This document shows, one piece after another, positions 18,201-25,008 of a stretch of DNA of 25,594 bases. The notes under the pieces were generated by a model. The model saw nothing but the letters and a program-made list of their open reading frames with translations. It was not told the DNA's origin and made no database searches. Numbering within the stretch: position 1 is the stretch's first letter; the number at the start of each line of letters is the position of its first letter. A program made the position numbers and the translations under genes. This stretch comes from a bacterium (GTDB lineage: Bacteria > Hydrogenedentota > Hydrogenedentia > Hydrogenedentiales > SLHB01), in assembly GCA_024231375.1 (NCBI GenBank), contig JAAEQP010001079.1, positions 1 through 25,594 on the forward strand. The letters are read 5' to 3'.

Positions 18201-18792
18201 ATTCCTCTCGATAGGAGGACGCGAAGATCACCCAGTCCCACGGCTCGAAGTAGGCCACAAACGCCGCTTTCGCGCGCGGTTCGGTCTCGCCGGGGTTCTG
18301 CCAGTCGTACTCGAGGTAGCCGCGCTTGCGTGCAGTGGCGACTCGCACGAATTCGTGTTCGCTGATGTCCGTGTCCTCGAGTTCCTTCTCGGGGTGCACC
18401 CGCACGAACCCCTGGGAGTCAAGGCAACACACATATCCTGTTGTCCCTATCGTCTGGCTGAGAACCGCGCTACGACCGAGGCGTTCGGCTTCCTCGGGTG
18501 TGAGAGCCCCTGCCGTCTGCATACGATCAAGGTCGCGGAGCACGGCAAGTTTGCTGTCGGCGATGCCACGTAGGTGGTTTCGGATGGACACATCGGTGGC
18601 GAGGTCCACCATGCTCAGAAGGGCGCGGGCGCCAGCATCGACTTCCTGATCGACGGATGCCCGGGCCGCGTCGCGCAGATAGATGTGGAGTGGGATGGTC
18701 CCGGCGCTCAGGGCAACGGCGAACACCAGGAAATAGGCAAGGAACAGCTTCGTGCGAATGGGCAAGTTCCGGAACATGCGAAACCGCTTCAC
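15223..18792 (-). CDS. Membrane hybrid histidine kinase: sensor-HAMP-PAS-PAS-HisKA-HATPase-REC-REC
   Basis: A protein of 1189 aa. GTG 18792 follows AGAGGGA with suitable spacing. TM1 (about 15-35) and TM2 (about 309-330) bracket a periplasmic sensor of about 270 aa resembling a dCache domain. HAMP follows at about 331-383, then PAS at about 405-515 and 527-640, and HisKA with phospho-acceptor H686 in SHEIRTPLNG. The ATPase domain at about 790-905 has N-box NAIKF, G1 DTGIGI and GGTGLGL. REC1 at about 925-1040 keeps D980 and the TKP lysine, but the acidic pair is replaced (YTSEEAS instead of VVDDN). REC2 at about 1065-1185 is canonical (VEDN, D1119, PKP). REC1 may thus be a poor phospho-acceptor. 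No HPt domain is fused. Partners could include the single-domain regulator at 19737-20126 (inference). The ligand is unknown. Confidence 0.95.
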   Translation of the reverse strand: MKRFRMFRNLPIRTKLFLAYFLVFAVALSAGTIPLHIYLRDAARASVDQEVDAGARALLSMVDLATDVSIRNHLRGIADSKLAVLRDLDRMQTAGALTPEEAERLGRSAVLSQTIGTTGYVCCLDSQGFVRVHPEKELEDTDISEHEFVRVATARKRGYLEYDWQNPGETEPRAKAAFVAYFEPWDWVIFASSYREEFADLVDVPDLREPVLAMRYGGAESLFVLDGSGTLVIHSDRQGETVVDEPDAAGRRYIRTILDRKNGRVEYLSPSAGGEPREAIAVFRHIPRLDWIVVSTHDTASMYAPVQQVRNVIAVGLLVVLVLGVPCSLWSSARITSPLKLLTQRFEEASAGYYSVRMTRTSDDEVGRLARCFNGFMEQLSSQRKALERHAAEQKDAAERSSELLELVMDTLPAPVFQKDREGVYAACNAAFEEFVGLTREQIVGHTVHELWPDELAAVYHEADLELMAAGGKQVYEAKVRYADGSYRDVTFYKAVHYRADGAVAGLVGIVLDISERIRAEAALRENEERFRLVFENAGDAIFWADPDSGLLLKCNQAAERLLERPRADIVGRHFSVLHPPEQTERYKAMFDEHAAHGTDAGSDAEVVTALGKRKTVQILSSVTEVGGRRILQGIFRDMTERRRAEGDLAEANKRLEEAINRANLLAGEARAANEAKSQFLANMSHEIRTPLNGVIGMTDLLLDTPLSVEQHECVEIVRQSGEALLAVVNDVLDLSKIEAGMLEVESTEFNVRDVVEGTGDLLAPRAHQDDLEFVIAMPESVPSRVKGDPSRLRQVLVNLMGNAIKFTKHGAVTVTVTSSAPSAEGDHDQVQLRFEVADTGIGIPPERIPTLFEAFRQEDTSTTRRFGGTGLGLTISRQICEAMGGAIGVESEPGEGSRFWFTVDLEQVPAPPDADAVALMDMRGIRVLYTSEEASTRSVIRQQLENWGCEVEEATTALQALTSLRTAAREHAFRLALIDHMLPDMKGSHLAERIRSDSEIGRTRLLLVVSSTQRIEAGRALQEGFDGYLTKPVRMSHLRDAAQRCLLGEPFEEEPPEVSPPLELERPARVLLVEDNPVNQMVARRMLAKLGCKVDVAAHGEEALLALDEGLYDLVLMDCQMPVMDGFEAARRIRRSEKPGMHTPVVAMTALAMRDDEDKCLQAGMDAYLPKPIQFEALRDTVARFVNG

Positions 18793-18877
18793 GTGCCGTC
18801 CCTCTCGCTACGAATCCGATCCCCGTTTCGTCCGGGCTACCACGATGCACGGCCCTACGCCGCGAAGTCCCGGAAGC

Positions 18878-18890
18878 CGTGTGACACACG
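18878..18890. promoter_or_regulatory. Palindromic operator-like site upstream of the hybrid kinase
   Basis: CGTGTG-A-CACACG is a perfect 6-bp inverted repeat around one base, about 86 bp before the kinase start at 18792. It is a plausible transcription-factor half-site pair; the binding protein is unknown. Confidence 0.35.
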
Positions 18891-18917
18891 CGGCCTCGGC
18901 GGCCAAGAAACGAAGCA

Positions 18918-18956
18918 CATGGCGGACCGTCTTTCGAGAAACAGCAGTCCGCCATG
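18918..18956. repeat. Perfect 10-bp inverted repeat, possible terminator of the DUF1858-like gene
   Basis: CATGGCGGAC (18918-18927) pairs with GTCCGCCATG (18947-18956) across a 19-nt loop. On the minus strand it lies about 70 bp past the DUF1858-like stop and is followed by TGCTTCGTTTCTTGG, a weak T-rich stretch. A terminator for that gene or a regulatory site for the kinase are both possible. Confidence 0.5.
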
Positions 18957-19024
18957 GGTTGCCCATCGCGATTGCAGATCACCGTTTTCGCGGTGGTTTG
19001 CCGTTAGCGGGACGGTCTCGGCAG

Positions 19025-19294
19025 TCAACCCTCGCTCGCGGAGTCCTCAGCGAGCAGACCTTCGAGCACCTCGAGGAGCGTGTCGGGATCTACGCCGTAG
19101 CCCGCACAGACCTGTCCGACGGTCTCAAACTGACCAACGGCGCAGTGGGCGCAGCCGCCAAGATGAAACGCGGCAAACACTTCTCGCACTCGCGGGTGAA
19201 CGGCCATGGCTTCGGCAATAGTCATGTCCAGATTGAAAGTCTTACCGGTCGACTCGCTGGCTTCGGTACTTTTCTGTTCATCAACATTCGACAT
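19025..19294 (-). CDS. Small DUF1858-like CxxC protein
   Basis: A protein of 89 aa. ATG 19294 is preceded by AGGAG about 10 bp upstream; a GTG at 19324 is in frame but has less support. The first 20 residues are polar and variable. The rest fits DUF1858: 'TIAEAMAVHPRVREVF', a GGCAHC motif, then a short helical end 'GVDPDTLLEVLEGL'. Members of this family are often found near redox or iron-sulphur proteins, and the CxxC may bind metal or form a disulphide. The specific role is unknown. It lies 58 bp downstream of the 74-aa gene on the same strand and could be co-transcribed with it. Confidence 0.8.
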   Translation of the reverse strand: MSNVDEQKSTEASESTGKTFNLDMTIAEAMAVHPRVREVFAAFHLGGCAHCAVGQFETVGQVCAGYGVDPDTLLEVLEGLLAEDSASEG

Positions 19295-19352
19295 CGCAGA
19301 CGCTCTCCTATCAAGACGCCGCACACAGGGGTGCAGCTATGCCATTACGGTG

Positions 19353-19577
19353 CTAACTTCCACTGCCCCAGTGCCCTTGGAACTCCTGCTCCGTGGCTTC
19401 CTGAAGCATTTCACGACGATACAGTTTCTTCACAACGGGGTCGGAGATCCGCTCGGACTCTCCCGTCGCCGGGATGACGGTGAGTTGGCGCACGACGGCT
19501 TCCTCGTCGGTGCATTCGTAGTAGACCCACGCGTCGCCCTTGCCCGGAACAGGCTGACTTGCCTTGAAGTACTTCAT
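19353..19577 (-). CDS. Hypothetical 74-aa protein
   Basis: ATG 19577 is preceded by AAGGA at 7-bp spacing, the best start in a frame that opens further upstream. The protein begins MKYFKA and runs through an aromatic beta-like segment (WVYYECTDEEAVVRQLTVI), with a helical, charged second half ending EFQGHWG. It has no signal peptide, membrane helix or Cys pair. The shape recalls small DUF6881-type proteins that begin M(K/R)YxKV and have a 'D...VRx(L/V)' strand, but this similarity is weak. It is placed between the response regulator and the DUF1858-like gene, all on the minus strand. Function is not inferred. Confidence 0.7.
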   Translation of the reverse strand: MKYFKASQPVPGKGDAWVYYECTDEEAVVRQLTVIPATGESERISDPVVKKLYRREMLQEATEQEFQGHWGSGS

Positions 19578-19664
19578 ACGAAAATCCTTACAGCCGTTAC
19601 ACCAAGCCCAAACACGGCGGGACGAGCCGAAATTCCGCGCCAATCCGCCGCAACTCTGGCGCTT

Positions 19665-19679
19665 GTAGGCTAGTCTACC
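19665..19679 (-). promoter_or_regulatory. Candidate -10 element overlapping a near-palindrome
   Basis: On the minus strand GGTAGACT (19679-19672) is a -10-like element about 94 bp before ATG 19577. It overlaps the near-palindrome GTAGGCTAGTCTAC (19665-19678). Overlap of a promoter with a symmetrical site is the arrangement expected for repression, but support is weak. Confidence 0.3.
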
Positions 19680-19705
19680 CGCGGAAACCATCGATAGCAA
19701 GGGGG

Positions 19706-19729
19706 GACCGTCACGGCGTGCCGCCGGTC
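19706..19729. terminator. Hairpin just after the response-regulator stop
   Basis: GACCG (19706-19710) pairs with CGGTC (19725-19729), and inside it CGGC (19714-19717) pairs with GCCG (19720-19723). It lies 8 bp beyond the regulator's stop codon on the minus strand. What follows is CCCCCCTTGC rather than a T-run, so it is at best a weak or factor-assisted terminator. Confidence 0.35.
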
Positions 19730-19736
19730 GGGGCGC

Positions 19737-20126
19737 TCAGATGACACCCAATCGCTCAAGCTCAGCGTCCAACAGCCCGGCCTCGACGGGTTTCACGAGG
19801 TAGGCGTCCCAGTCTTCGATGTCTTCCAGTACCGACGCGGTGTCGAACATGGAGGTCACCATGATGACGCGCGTGCCGCTTCCGCCCTCCTCCCACTGCT
19901 CGTGTTCCAGGTCCCGGAGGCTCTCCAGCACGGCGTGCCCATCCATCTCCGGCATCATGATGTCAAGACAGACGCAGTCGTAGGGTTCGCCGTTCTCGAG
20001 TGCTTCGCGGAACAGAGAGAGTCCTTGCTTCCCGTTGGCGGCGGCGTGGCACAGGCCGTGCCGGTTCAGAATCAGGGTGAGTTGGTGGCGGATATCTTCG
20101 TCGTCGTCGATCACGAGGGCGCGCAT
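19737..20126 (-). CDS. Single-domain (CheY-like) response regulator
   Basis: A protein of 129 aa. ATG 20126 is preceded by GAGGAG at 5-6 bp spacing. The frame stays open far upstream, but that part overlaps the divergent gene and was not used. It is one receiver domain: acidic cluster IDDDED near residue 8, phospho-acceptor D55 in CLDIMMPEMDG, a Thr/Ser switch in MVTSMFD and conserved Lys in LVKPVE. No output domain follows, so it should act by protein contact or as a phosphorelay intermediate. There is a small insertion of acidic residues (EHEQWEEGGSG) before the fourth strand. The nearest kinase is the hybrid histidine kinase, two small genes downstream on the same strand. Pairing them is inference. 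Confidence 0.93.
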   Translation of the reverse strand: MRALVIDDDEDIRHQLTLILNRHGLCHAAANGKQGLSLFREALENGEPYDCVCLDIMMPEMDGHAVLESLRDLEHEQWEEGGSGTRVIMVTSMFDTASVLEDIEDWDAYLVKPVEAGLLDAELERLGVI

Positions 20127-20187
20127 CGGATCTCCTCTTGCATCCGGATAACGGGCGGTGAACGTGAACTGCACCTCGATTTTTGCA

Positions 20188-20195
20188 ATTATACC
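20188..20195 (-). promoter_or_regulatory. Candidate -10 element for the response regulator
   Basis: The minus strand reads GGTATAAT (20195-20188), a perfect TATAAT preceded by GG, in an AT-rich island unusual for this DNA. It sits about 61 bp before ATG 20126. No good -35 is seen (TGGCGA at 17 bp), so it may be an extended -10 promoter. Confidence 0.55.
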
Positions 20196-20273
20196 CCCTG
20201 AACAGCCGAATCGCCATGACCCGGCGGGCTTATTGCCCCGAATCGCGTCCAAAGCTTGGGAGGAAACGTACCG

Positions 20274-21539
20274 ATGAGGAATATGGTTGTACTGGTGGGA
20301 CTCGCGGTGGCGATGGCCGCCGAGGCGAAGTTGCCGGACTGGGTGGACATCATGCCCCCGGAGGATCTGGCGGGATGGCGCGTACTCGATGGCGACTGGA
20401 AACGGGACGGCGACGCGTTGGTGGGCCGTGCCGAAGCCGGTGGCACGGCCCGGCTGTTTTCCGAGGAGACAGCGGCCGATTTCATCCTGTCCGTGGAGTT
20501 CATGACTCCCGCACCGTGTGCCGGCGGTCTTCACGTGCGGTGCCATTGGTTGCCGGAGACACCGATTGCCGAGGGTGTTGCGCCGGAAGAACTTGGCCGA
20601 ACCGTATATGGCTACGAGGCCTGCATCGACACGCGTGAACCGGGCGGCACCGGGGTGCTCGCTGAACCGCATGGGCGGGATGTTCTGGCGGAGCCGAAGG
20701 CACGCGCGGCCGGTAGCGTGAAGCCGGGTGAGTGGAACCGCCTCGCCATCTGGATGAAACACGAGAGGATCATGGTGAAGCTCAACGGGAAGACCGCGGT
20801 CAAGGGCAAGGACACCGCGTTCCTACAGGGGCACGCCTGTCTGGAAGTGGTTGGGCTCGATGGCGGTCCCGCCGAGATCCGATTCCGGAATCTGAAGGTG
20901 ATTGGGCAGGAACGCCGTGGCACGTGGCGTCCCCTGTTCGATGGCGAGTCCCTGGAAGGGTGGACCGAGTGGGGGAGTGAGAAGTGGGAGGTCGTGGACG
21001 GCGCCATCCGGGGAACGCGCGGTCCGAAGGAGTCCGAAGGCTACCTCGCCACGAACGAAATATGGCGTGATTTCCATGTCCGCGGCACGTTCAAGATGCT
21101 GGGCGCGGGGAACTATGGCTTGTTCTATCACTCCAGAATCAAGCTCCGCGAGGACGGGTATCCGGTGATCTCAGGTCTGCAAGGTGAAGTGGAGCCGGGG
21201 TATCCCGGCGCCTCCGGGTTGGTGTACGAGAGCTACAAGCGGGGTTGGCTTGTGAAGCCCGATCACGGCCGTGCCCAGGCCTACCTGCTGCGGCCGGACG
21301 AGTGGAACGAAATCGACATCGAGTGCCGGGACAACCGAATCCGAACATGGATAAACGGTATGCGAGTGCTGGACCACGAAGACGGGGGACAACAACTGTT
21401 CGAGGGCTTCTTCGCGCTGCAGTTGCATGCGGGCGAAGGAGAGGGCATCCTATGGCGCGACCTGTACGTGAAAGAGAAGGGCCGCGACGCGGATGCCGAC
21501 GAGATTGAACAGGAAATGGACCGGGAAGACGCTGAGTAA
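20274..21539 (+). CDS. Exported protein with two tandem DUF1080 (3-keto-disaccharide hydrolase) domains
   Basis: A protein of 421 aa. ATG 20274 is preceded by GGGAGG about 10 bp upstream. Residues 1-19 form a short signal peptide (MAAEA at the end). Domain 1 (about 25-215) opens with 'PEDLAGWRVLDGDWKRDGDALVG' features and ends 'IRFRNLKVI'. Domain 2 (about 220-415) opens with 'WRPLFDGESLEGW' and ends 'ILWRDLYVKE'. Both show the concanavalin-like pattern of DUF1080, a family some of whose members hydrolyse 3-keto-glycosides formed by GFO/IDH-type dehydrogenases. No such dehydrogenase is in the window, so activity is unproven. The C-terminal tail is strongly acidic. It is divergent from the response regulator, sharing a 147-bp intergenic region with it, and convergent with the Ser/Thr kinase gene 37 bp downstream. 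Confidence 0.88.
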   Translation: MRNMVVLVGLAVAMAAEAKLPDWVDIMPPEDLAGWRVLDGDWKRDGDALVGRAEAGGTARLFSEETAADFILSVEFMTPAPCAGGLHVRCHWLPETPIAEGVAPEELGRTVYGYEACIDTREPGGTGVLAEPHGRDVLAEPKARAAGSVKPGEWNRLAIWMKHERIMVKLNGKTAVKGKDTAFLQGHACLEVVGLDGGPAEIRFRNLKVIGQERRGTWRPLFDGESLEGWTEWGSEKWEVVDGAIRGTRGPKESEGYLATNEIWRDFHVRGTFKMLGAGNYGLFYHSRIKLREDGYPVISGLQGEVEPGYPGASGLVYESYKRGWLVKPDHGRAQAYLLRPDEWNEIDIECRDNRIRTWINGMRVLDHEDGGQQLFEGFFALQLHAGEGEGILWRDLYVKEKGRDADADEIEQEMDREDAE

Positions 21540-21547
21540 GGAAAGTG

Positions 21548-21562
21548 CCATCAGGGTGATGG
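21548..21562. terminator. Small hairpin between convergent genes
   Basis: CCATCA-GGG-TGATGG is a perfect 6-bp stem with a 3-nt loop in the 37-bp gap between the DUF1080 gene and the kinase gene. There is no T-tract on either side, so terminator function is doubtful. Confidence 0.3.
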
Positions 21563-21576
21563 AAGGCGTAGAAGCG

Positions 21577-22599
21577 CTAGCGTAGAAAGACCGCCCATAC
21601 GGGAACCAACAACGCGGCCAGCATGAGCACTGCGACGATGACTGCCCACGCGTACACGGGTAGGGGAGATGCTGCCGGGGCCGCCTCATCAACGGCCCCG
21701 CCGGAACGAGGAGCCCCCGAGGGCGGCACTGGGGTCCGCCCTTGCACGGGCGGCGTGAGTGTCGCGGATGCGCAGGCGTCGATGGCGCGGATGAGAGCCT
21801 GGGCGTCCGCGTAGCGTTCGTCGGGGTGTTTCGCCACCAGCCGCGCCAGCACGGGACGCACGCACTCCGGTACCGCCGGGGACGTGCCGCCGAGGCCCGG
21901 GAAGGGCTTGTGGACGATCTGGTAGAGCAGCGAGAGGGGCGTGTCGCCCGGGGCGTACGGCGGCGACCCGGTCAACATCTCGAACAGGGCCACCCCCAGC
22001 GAATACAGATCGGATCGCCCGTCCACGGATGATCCTTCGCACTGTTCGGGCGACATGTATAGCGGCGTGCCGACCGGTGCGCCGTCCTGGGTGATCGCGG
22101 TCCGGTCCGCCAGGGCCTTGGCCAATCCGAAATCCATAACCTTCGCCCGACCGTGCCGGTCGACGATGATGTTGTGCGGTTTGATGTCCCGATGCACGAT
22201 ACCCGCGTCGTGCGCCGCACCCAGCGCTTCGGCCACGTCGCGCGCAATAGCAAGGGCGTGCTGCAAAGGAAGTTGGCCGCGTGCGGCGATGACGGCGTGA
22301 AGCGGCTGACCTTCGGCATACTCCATGGCGATGTAATAGACGCCCGCAGCCTGCCCGACGCCGTAGACGTGCAGGATGTTGGGGTGGTTCAATGCCGCGG
22401 CGGCACGCGCTTCGCGCAGAAACCGCTGGACCGACTCCGGGGTGTCTGCCTGCGCCGTGGGCAGCACCTTGAGGGCGGCGCGCCGTCCAAGCGTCAGGTC
22501 GCGCGCTTCGTACACGGTCCCCATGCCGCCCCGGCCCACCTGGCGCACCACTTCGTATTGGGCGATTCTTGTACCGGCGGCGATTACGTCTTCGGCCAC
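21577..22599 (-). CDS. Membrane-anchored eukaryotic-type Ser/Thr protein kinase
   Basis: A protein of 340 aa. GTG 22599 is preceded by GGAGG at 9-bp spacing. The kinase domain covers residues about 15-275: glycine loop GRGGMGTVY (22-30), Lys44, E63, catalytic D138 in HRDIKPHN, D156 in DFGLAK, SPEQ in the activation segment, and DGRSDLYSLG. All key residues are intact. A Pro-rich linker follows and one hydrophobic helix (about 314-339) ends the protein with only a couple of residues outside, so there is no extracellular sensor domain. It starts 34 bp after the SpoIIE-type phosphatase gene and is probably the last gene of that operon. It could phosphorylate module components or an unlinked target; this is inferred from location only. 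Confidence 0.94.
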   Translation of the reverse strand: MAEDVIAAGTRIAQYEVVRQVGRGGMGTVYEARDLTLGRRAALKVLPTAQADTPESVQRFLREARAAAALNHPNILHVYGVGQAAGVYYIAMEYAEGQPLHAVIAARGQLPLQHALAIARDVAEALGAAHDAGIVHRDIKPHNIIVDRHGRAKVMDFGLAKALADRTAITQDGAPVGTPLYMSPEQCEGSSVDGRSDLYSLGVALFEMLTGSPPYAPGDTPLSLLYQIVHKPFPGLGGTSPAVPECVRPVLARLVAKHPDERYADAQALIRAIDACASATLTPPVQGRTPVPPSGAPRSGGAVDEAAPAASPLPVYAWAVIVAVLMLAALLVPVWAVFLR

Positions 22600-22633
22600 T
22601 GCGAGAGTCCTCCCTGCGGATCGAGACTGCCTG

Positions 22634-24595
22634 CTAGACGGTATCGCGATTTCCCGGCGCGTAGCGGACCGCCGTGATGGTCATGTCGTCCGCGAGGCGG
22701 CGACTGTCGATGTGGGTCTCAACATCCCGCCGGACTTCACCCACGAGATCAATCAAGGGGTGTCCGCATACGCGCCCGAGTGTTCTGATCAAGCGTTCCT
22801 CGCCGTACAGCGCTTCGTCCGCGTTGCGCGCTTCCGTGAGACCGTCGCTGTACAGAAACACGAGAGCCCCCGCATCCAGGTCGACCGTCTTGTCCTCATA
22901 GACGGCGTCTCGGTCAACGCCGAGAGGATACCCCGTGTCACTACTGAGCCAAGCGTGCGCGCCGTTGCCCGGGTTCCACAGCACGGGCGGGTTGTGGCCT
23001 GCGCAGGAGTACTGAATGAGACCGGCATCGACATCCACGATCATGACGAACAACGTCACGAACCGGCCGCTGTCGCCTACTTGCTTGCACAGGGACCGGT
23101 TCGTGCGGGTGAGAAGATCCGCCGGCGAGCCAAGGTCTTCCGCGTACGCCTTGAACACACTCCAGCATTCCGTAATCAGCAAGGCGGCCGGAAGTCCCTT
23201 CCCCGTAGCGTCCCCGATGGCGACGCACACGCGTCCTGGCCCGAGTTCGATGAAATCGTAGAAATCGCCGCCCACCTCGCGCGCGGGCCGGCTCCACCCG
23301 TGGAGTTCCAGGCCATCCAGCCGGGGCGGATGATCGGGCAGCAGGCTCTGCTGGAGCTCCGACGCAATGCTCAACTCGCTTTCAAGCCGTTCGCGCCGTC
23401 TGGTTTCCTTGCGCAACTCGCGCTCCCGGTCCCTCAGCGAGACGGCCATGCTGTTGAACGCTTCGCCCAAGGCTTGGAGTTCGTCTCCCGTGGTTACGTT
23501 CACCCGGTGGTCCAGGTTGCCCCGGCTGATTTCACGCACACCGCGCGCCAGCTTGCGAATGGGGCGCGCAAGCCCTCGGCTCAGGTACAGGATGACGCCC
23601 AGGGCTGTCACGATGGTGGCGGCCGTGAGTACGAAAGCATGGCCCACGCGCCGGGTCAGTTGCTCGGTGAATCGCGTGGTGTGATGCTGAATGTATAGGG
23701 CCATCAGTTTGCCATCGACCGGATTGGTGAGGCGGGTAACCACCCCCACATCCCCTGCAAAGAACTTGACGCGATGGTCTTCGTCCGGGGTTCGCAAGAA
23801 GCTCAGGCAGAATTCCAGCACCTCGCTGGATGCGTCGCTGTTGCTGGCGTACCGGCCCCGCTCTTCACTAATCCCTGCGACCAGCGCGCCCGATTCGTCC
23901 ACCACCAGGATCTGGTCTACATCGAGTGGATCGAAGAATCGTTCGACCGTATTCTGGACCGAGAAGTCGGCCCGGATGCGCTCGACCAGCCGTTCGCCCG
24001 CGCCCACTTGCACGATCCGCGACCGGTCAACGCCTGGCACGCCCACATACTTGAACCGGCGGCCGTCCCGGTCGCGGGCCTGCAAGGGTTGGACGACCAA
24101 GTCCGCCCCGGGCTCCAGCAGCCCGTAGAATTCGTGGGCCTGAGGGTTGCGGTCCGGGTCCGGCGTGAACTCGAATCCCATGGCGCTGGAGTTTGACCCG
24201 ATGTAGATGGTGCCGTGCTCGTCCGTCACCCAGATCTCGTCGAGAAGCGAGTACCCCTCGTAGGACGACGAGCGGGAGACGACGCGATCCAGGATGGACG
24301 ATATCTTTTCGGGCGGCATGTGGGCATCGCGCTCGGCCACCGCCACCAGTTCAGACGTGATCAGCGCGCTGACCAACATCTGTTCGCCCACCCGGTCCAT
24401 CACGCGTTCGGGCAAGGTCATGCCGTACTCGAAGTTGTTGGTGGCCAGGAGGGTGATGGTGGTTCCGGTGTCGCGATGGATCTTGCCCAGCGTGTCTATC
24501 ATGGGAAGCACGAACAGGACGGCCATGGTAAGGATGGCGAGGACGATGATGACACTCATCGCCAGACTGAGACGGGTCTGAAACCGGAACGCCAT
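22634..24595 (-). CDS. Sensor-HAMP-SpoIIE (PP2C) Ser/Thr phosphatase, partner-switch activator
   Basis: A protein of 653 aa. ATG 24595 overlaps the stop of the STAS gene by one base (TGATG), which indicates translational coupling; the frame continues upstream but inside that gene. TM1 (about 9-33), a periplasmic sensor of about 280 aa and TM2 (about 317-338) are followed by HAMP (about 336-388) and a short coiled coil. A PP2C/SpoIIE domain follows at about 425-640. Metal-binding acidic residues are present: D444 in GGDFYDF, D462 in GDATGKG, then SDGLTEA and a C-terminal DDMT. Such enzymes (RsbU/RsbP, SpoIIE) dephosphorylate STAS anti-anti-sigma proteins. The clear expectation is that it dephosphorylates the STAS protein encoded just before it, in response to an external signal. 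Confidence 0.95.
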   Translation of the reverse strand: MAFRFQTRLSLAMSVIIVLAILTMAVLFVLPMIDTLGKIHRDTGTTITLLATNNFEYGMTLPERVMDRVGEQMLVSALITSELVAVAERDAHMPPEKISSILDRVVSRSSSYEGYSLLDEIWVTDEHGTIYIGSNSSAMGFEFTPDPDRNPQAHEFYGLLEPGADLVVQPLQARDRDGRRFKYVGVPGVDRSRIVQVGAGERLVERIRADFSVQNTVERFFDPLDVDQILVVDESGALVAGISEERGRYASNSDASSEVLEFCLSFLRTPDEDHRVKFFAGDVGVVTRLTNPVDGKLMALYIQHHTTRFTEQLTRRVGHAFVLTAATIVTALGVILYLSRGLARPIRKLARGVREISRGNLDHRVNVTTGDELQALGEAFNSMAVSLRDRERELRKETRRRERLESELSIASELQQSLLPDHPPRLDGLELHGWSRPAREVGGDFYDFIELGPGRVCVAIGDATGKGLPAALLITECWSVFKAYAEDLGSPADLLTRTNRSLCKQVGDSGRFVTLFVMIVDVDAGLIQYSCAGHNPPVLWNPGNGAHAWLSSDTGYPLGVDRDAVYEDKTVDLDAGALVFLYSDGLTEARNADEALYGEERLIRTLGRVCGHPLIDLVGEVRRDVETHIDSRRLADDMTITAVRYAPGNRDTV

Positions 24596-25008
24596 CAGGT
24601 ATCCCGGCTGACCTTGTCCCAGGCGCTTTCCTGGGCCTGCACGTCCAGCGAGCGCAGATGCCGCTTGATCCCGGTGTCCACCGAGTCGTAGATGACGAAG
24701 TGCTTGTCCAGATTGGTGATCTGGAAGACTTTGCGGATGTCCTTGTTTAGCGAACAGAGGCGAAGCGTCCCGCTCACTGCCTTGCACTCTTGGTCCACCT
24801 TCAGTAGCTCGGTGAGCACGGCGCTCGACAGATAGGTGACCCGCTCGAAGTTGAGCAGCAGGTTCAGTCCGGCGTGCGCCCTCACGTAGGCGAGGATCTC
24901 CGCGCCGATCTGGGTCACGTTCATGGCATCCAGCACGCTGCCGGCTTCGATGCAACCGACGGTAATGGCACCGCGTTCTTCGAACGATACAAGCGGTTCG
25001 TCACTCAT
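24595..25008 (-). CDS. STAS-domain anti-sigma factor antagonist (SpoIIAA/RsbV-like)
   Basis: A protein of 137 aa, slightly longer than the usual 100-115 aa because of a polar C-terminal tail. ATG 25008 is preceded by GGGAGA and overlaps the end of the RsbW-like gene by 8 bp. The STAS fold is evident: an alternating beta-strand start, 'LNLLLNFERVTYLSS', and an amphipathic helix after it. S62 aligns with the phosphorylated Ser of SpoIIAA/RsbV. The usual DSSG context is replaced by LSSA, so the Asp before and Gly after are lost. In its unphosphorylated form it should bind the RsbW-like kinase. It lies between its predicted kinase and phosphatase. Confidence 0.92.
   Translation of the reverse strand: MSDEPLVSFEERGAITVGCIEAGSVLDAMNVTQIGAEILAYVRAHAGLNLLLNFERVTYLSSAVLTELLKVDQECKAVSGTLRLCSLNKDIRKVFQITNLDKHFVIYDSVDTGIKRHLRSLDVQAQESAWDKVSRDT

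Noticed and set aside
20127..20762. N-terminal extension of the response regulator
   Set aside because: It would overlap the divergent DUF1080 gene and its promoter; ATG 20126 has a strong ribosome site right before the receiver domain.
22376..23698. 440-codon open frame on the plus strand
   Set aside because: Antisense to the Ser/Thr kinase and SpoIIE phosphatase genes, whose motifs are intact; Arg/Pro-rich with no domain.
24596..24955. N-terminal extension of the SpoIIE phosphatase into the STAS gene
   Set aside because: The added residues are out-of-frame STAS coding sequence; the TGATG junction and the transmembrane start support ATG 24595.
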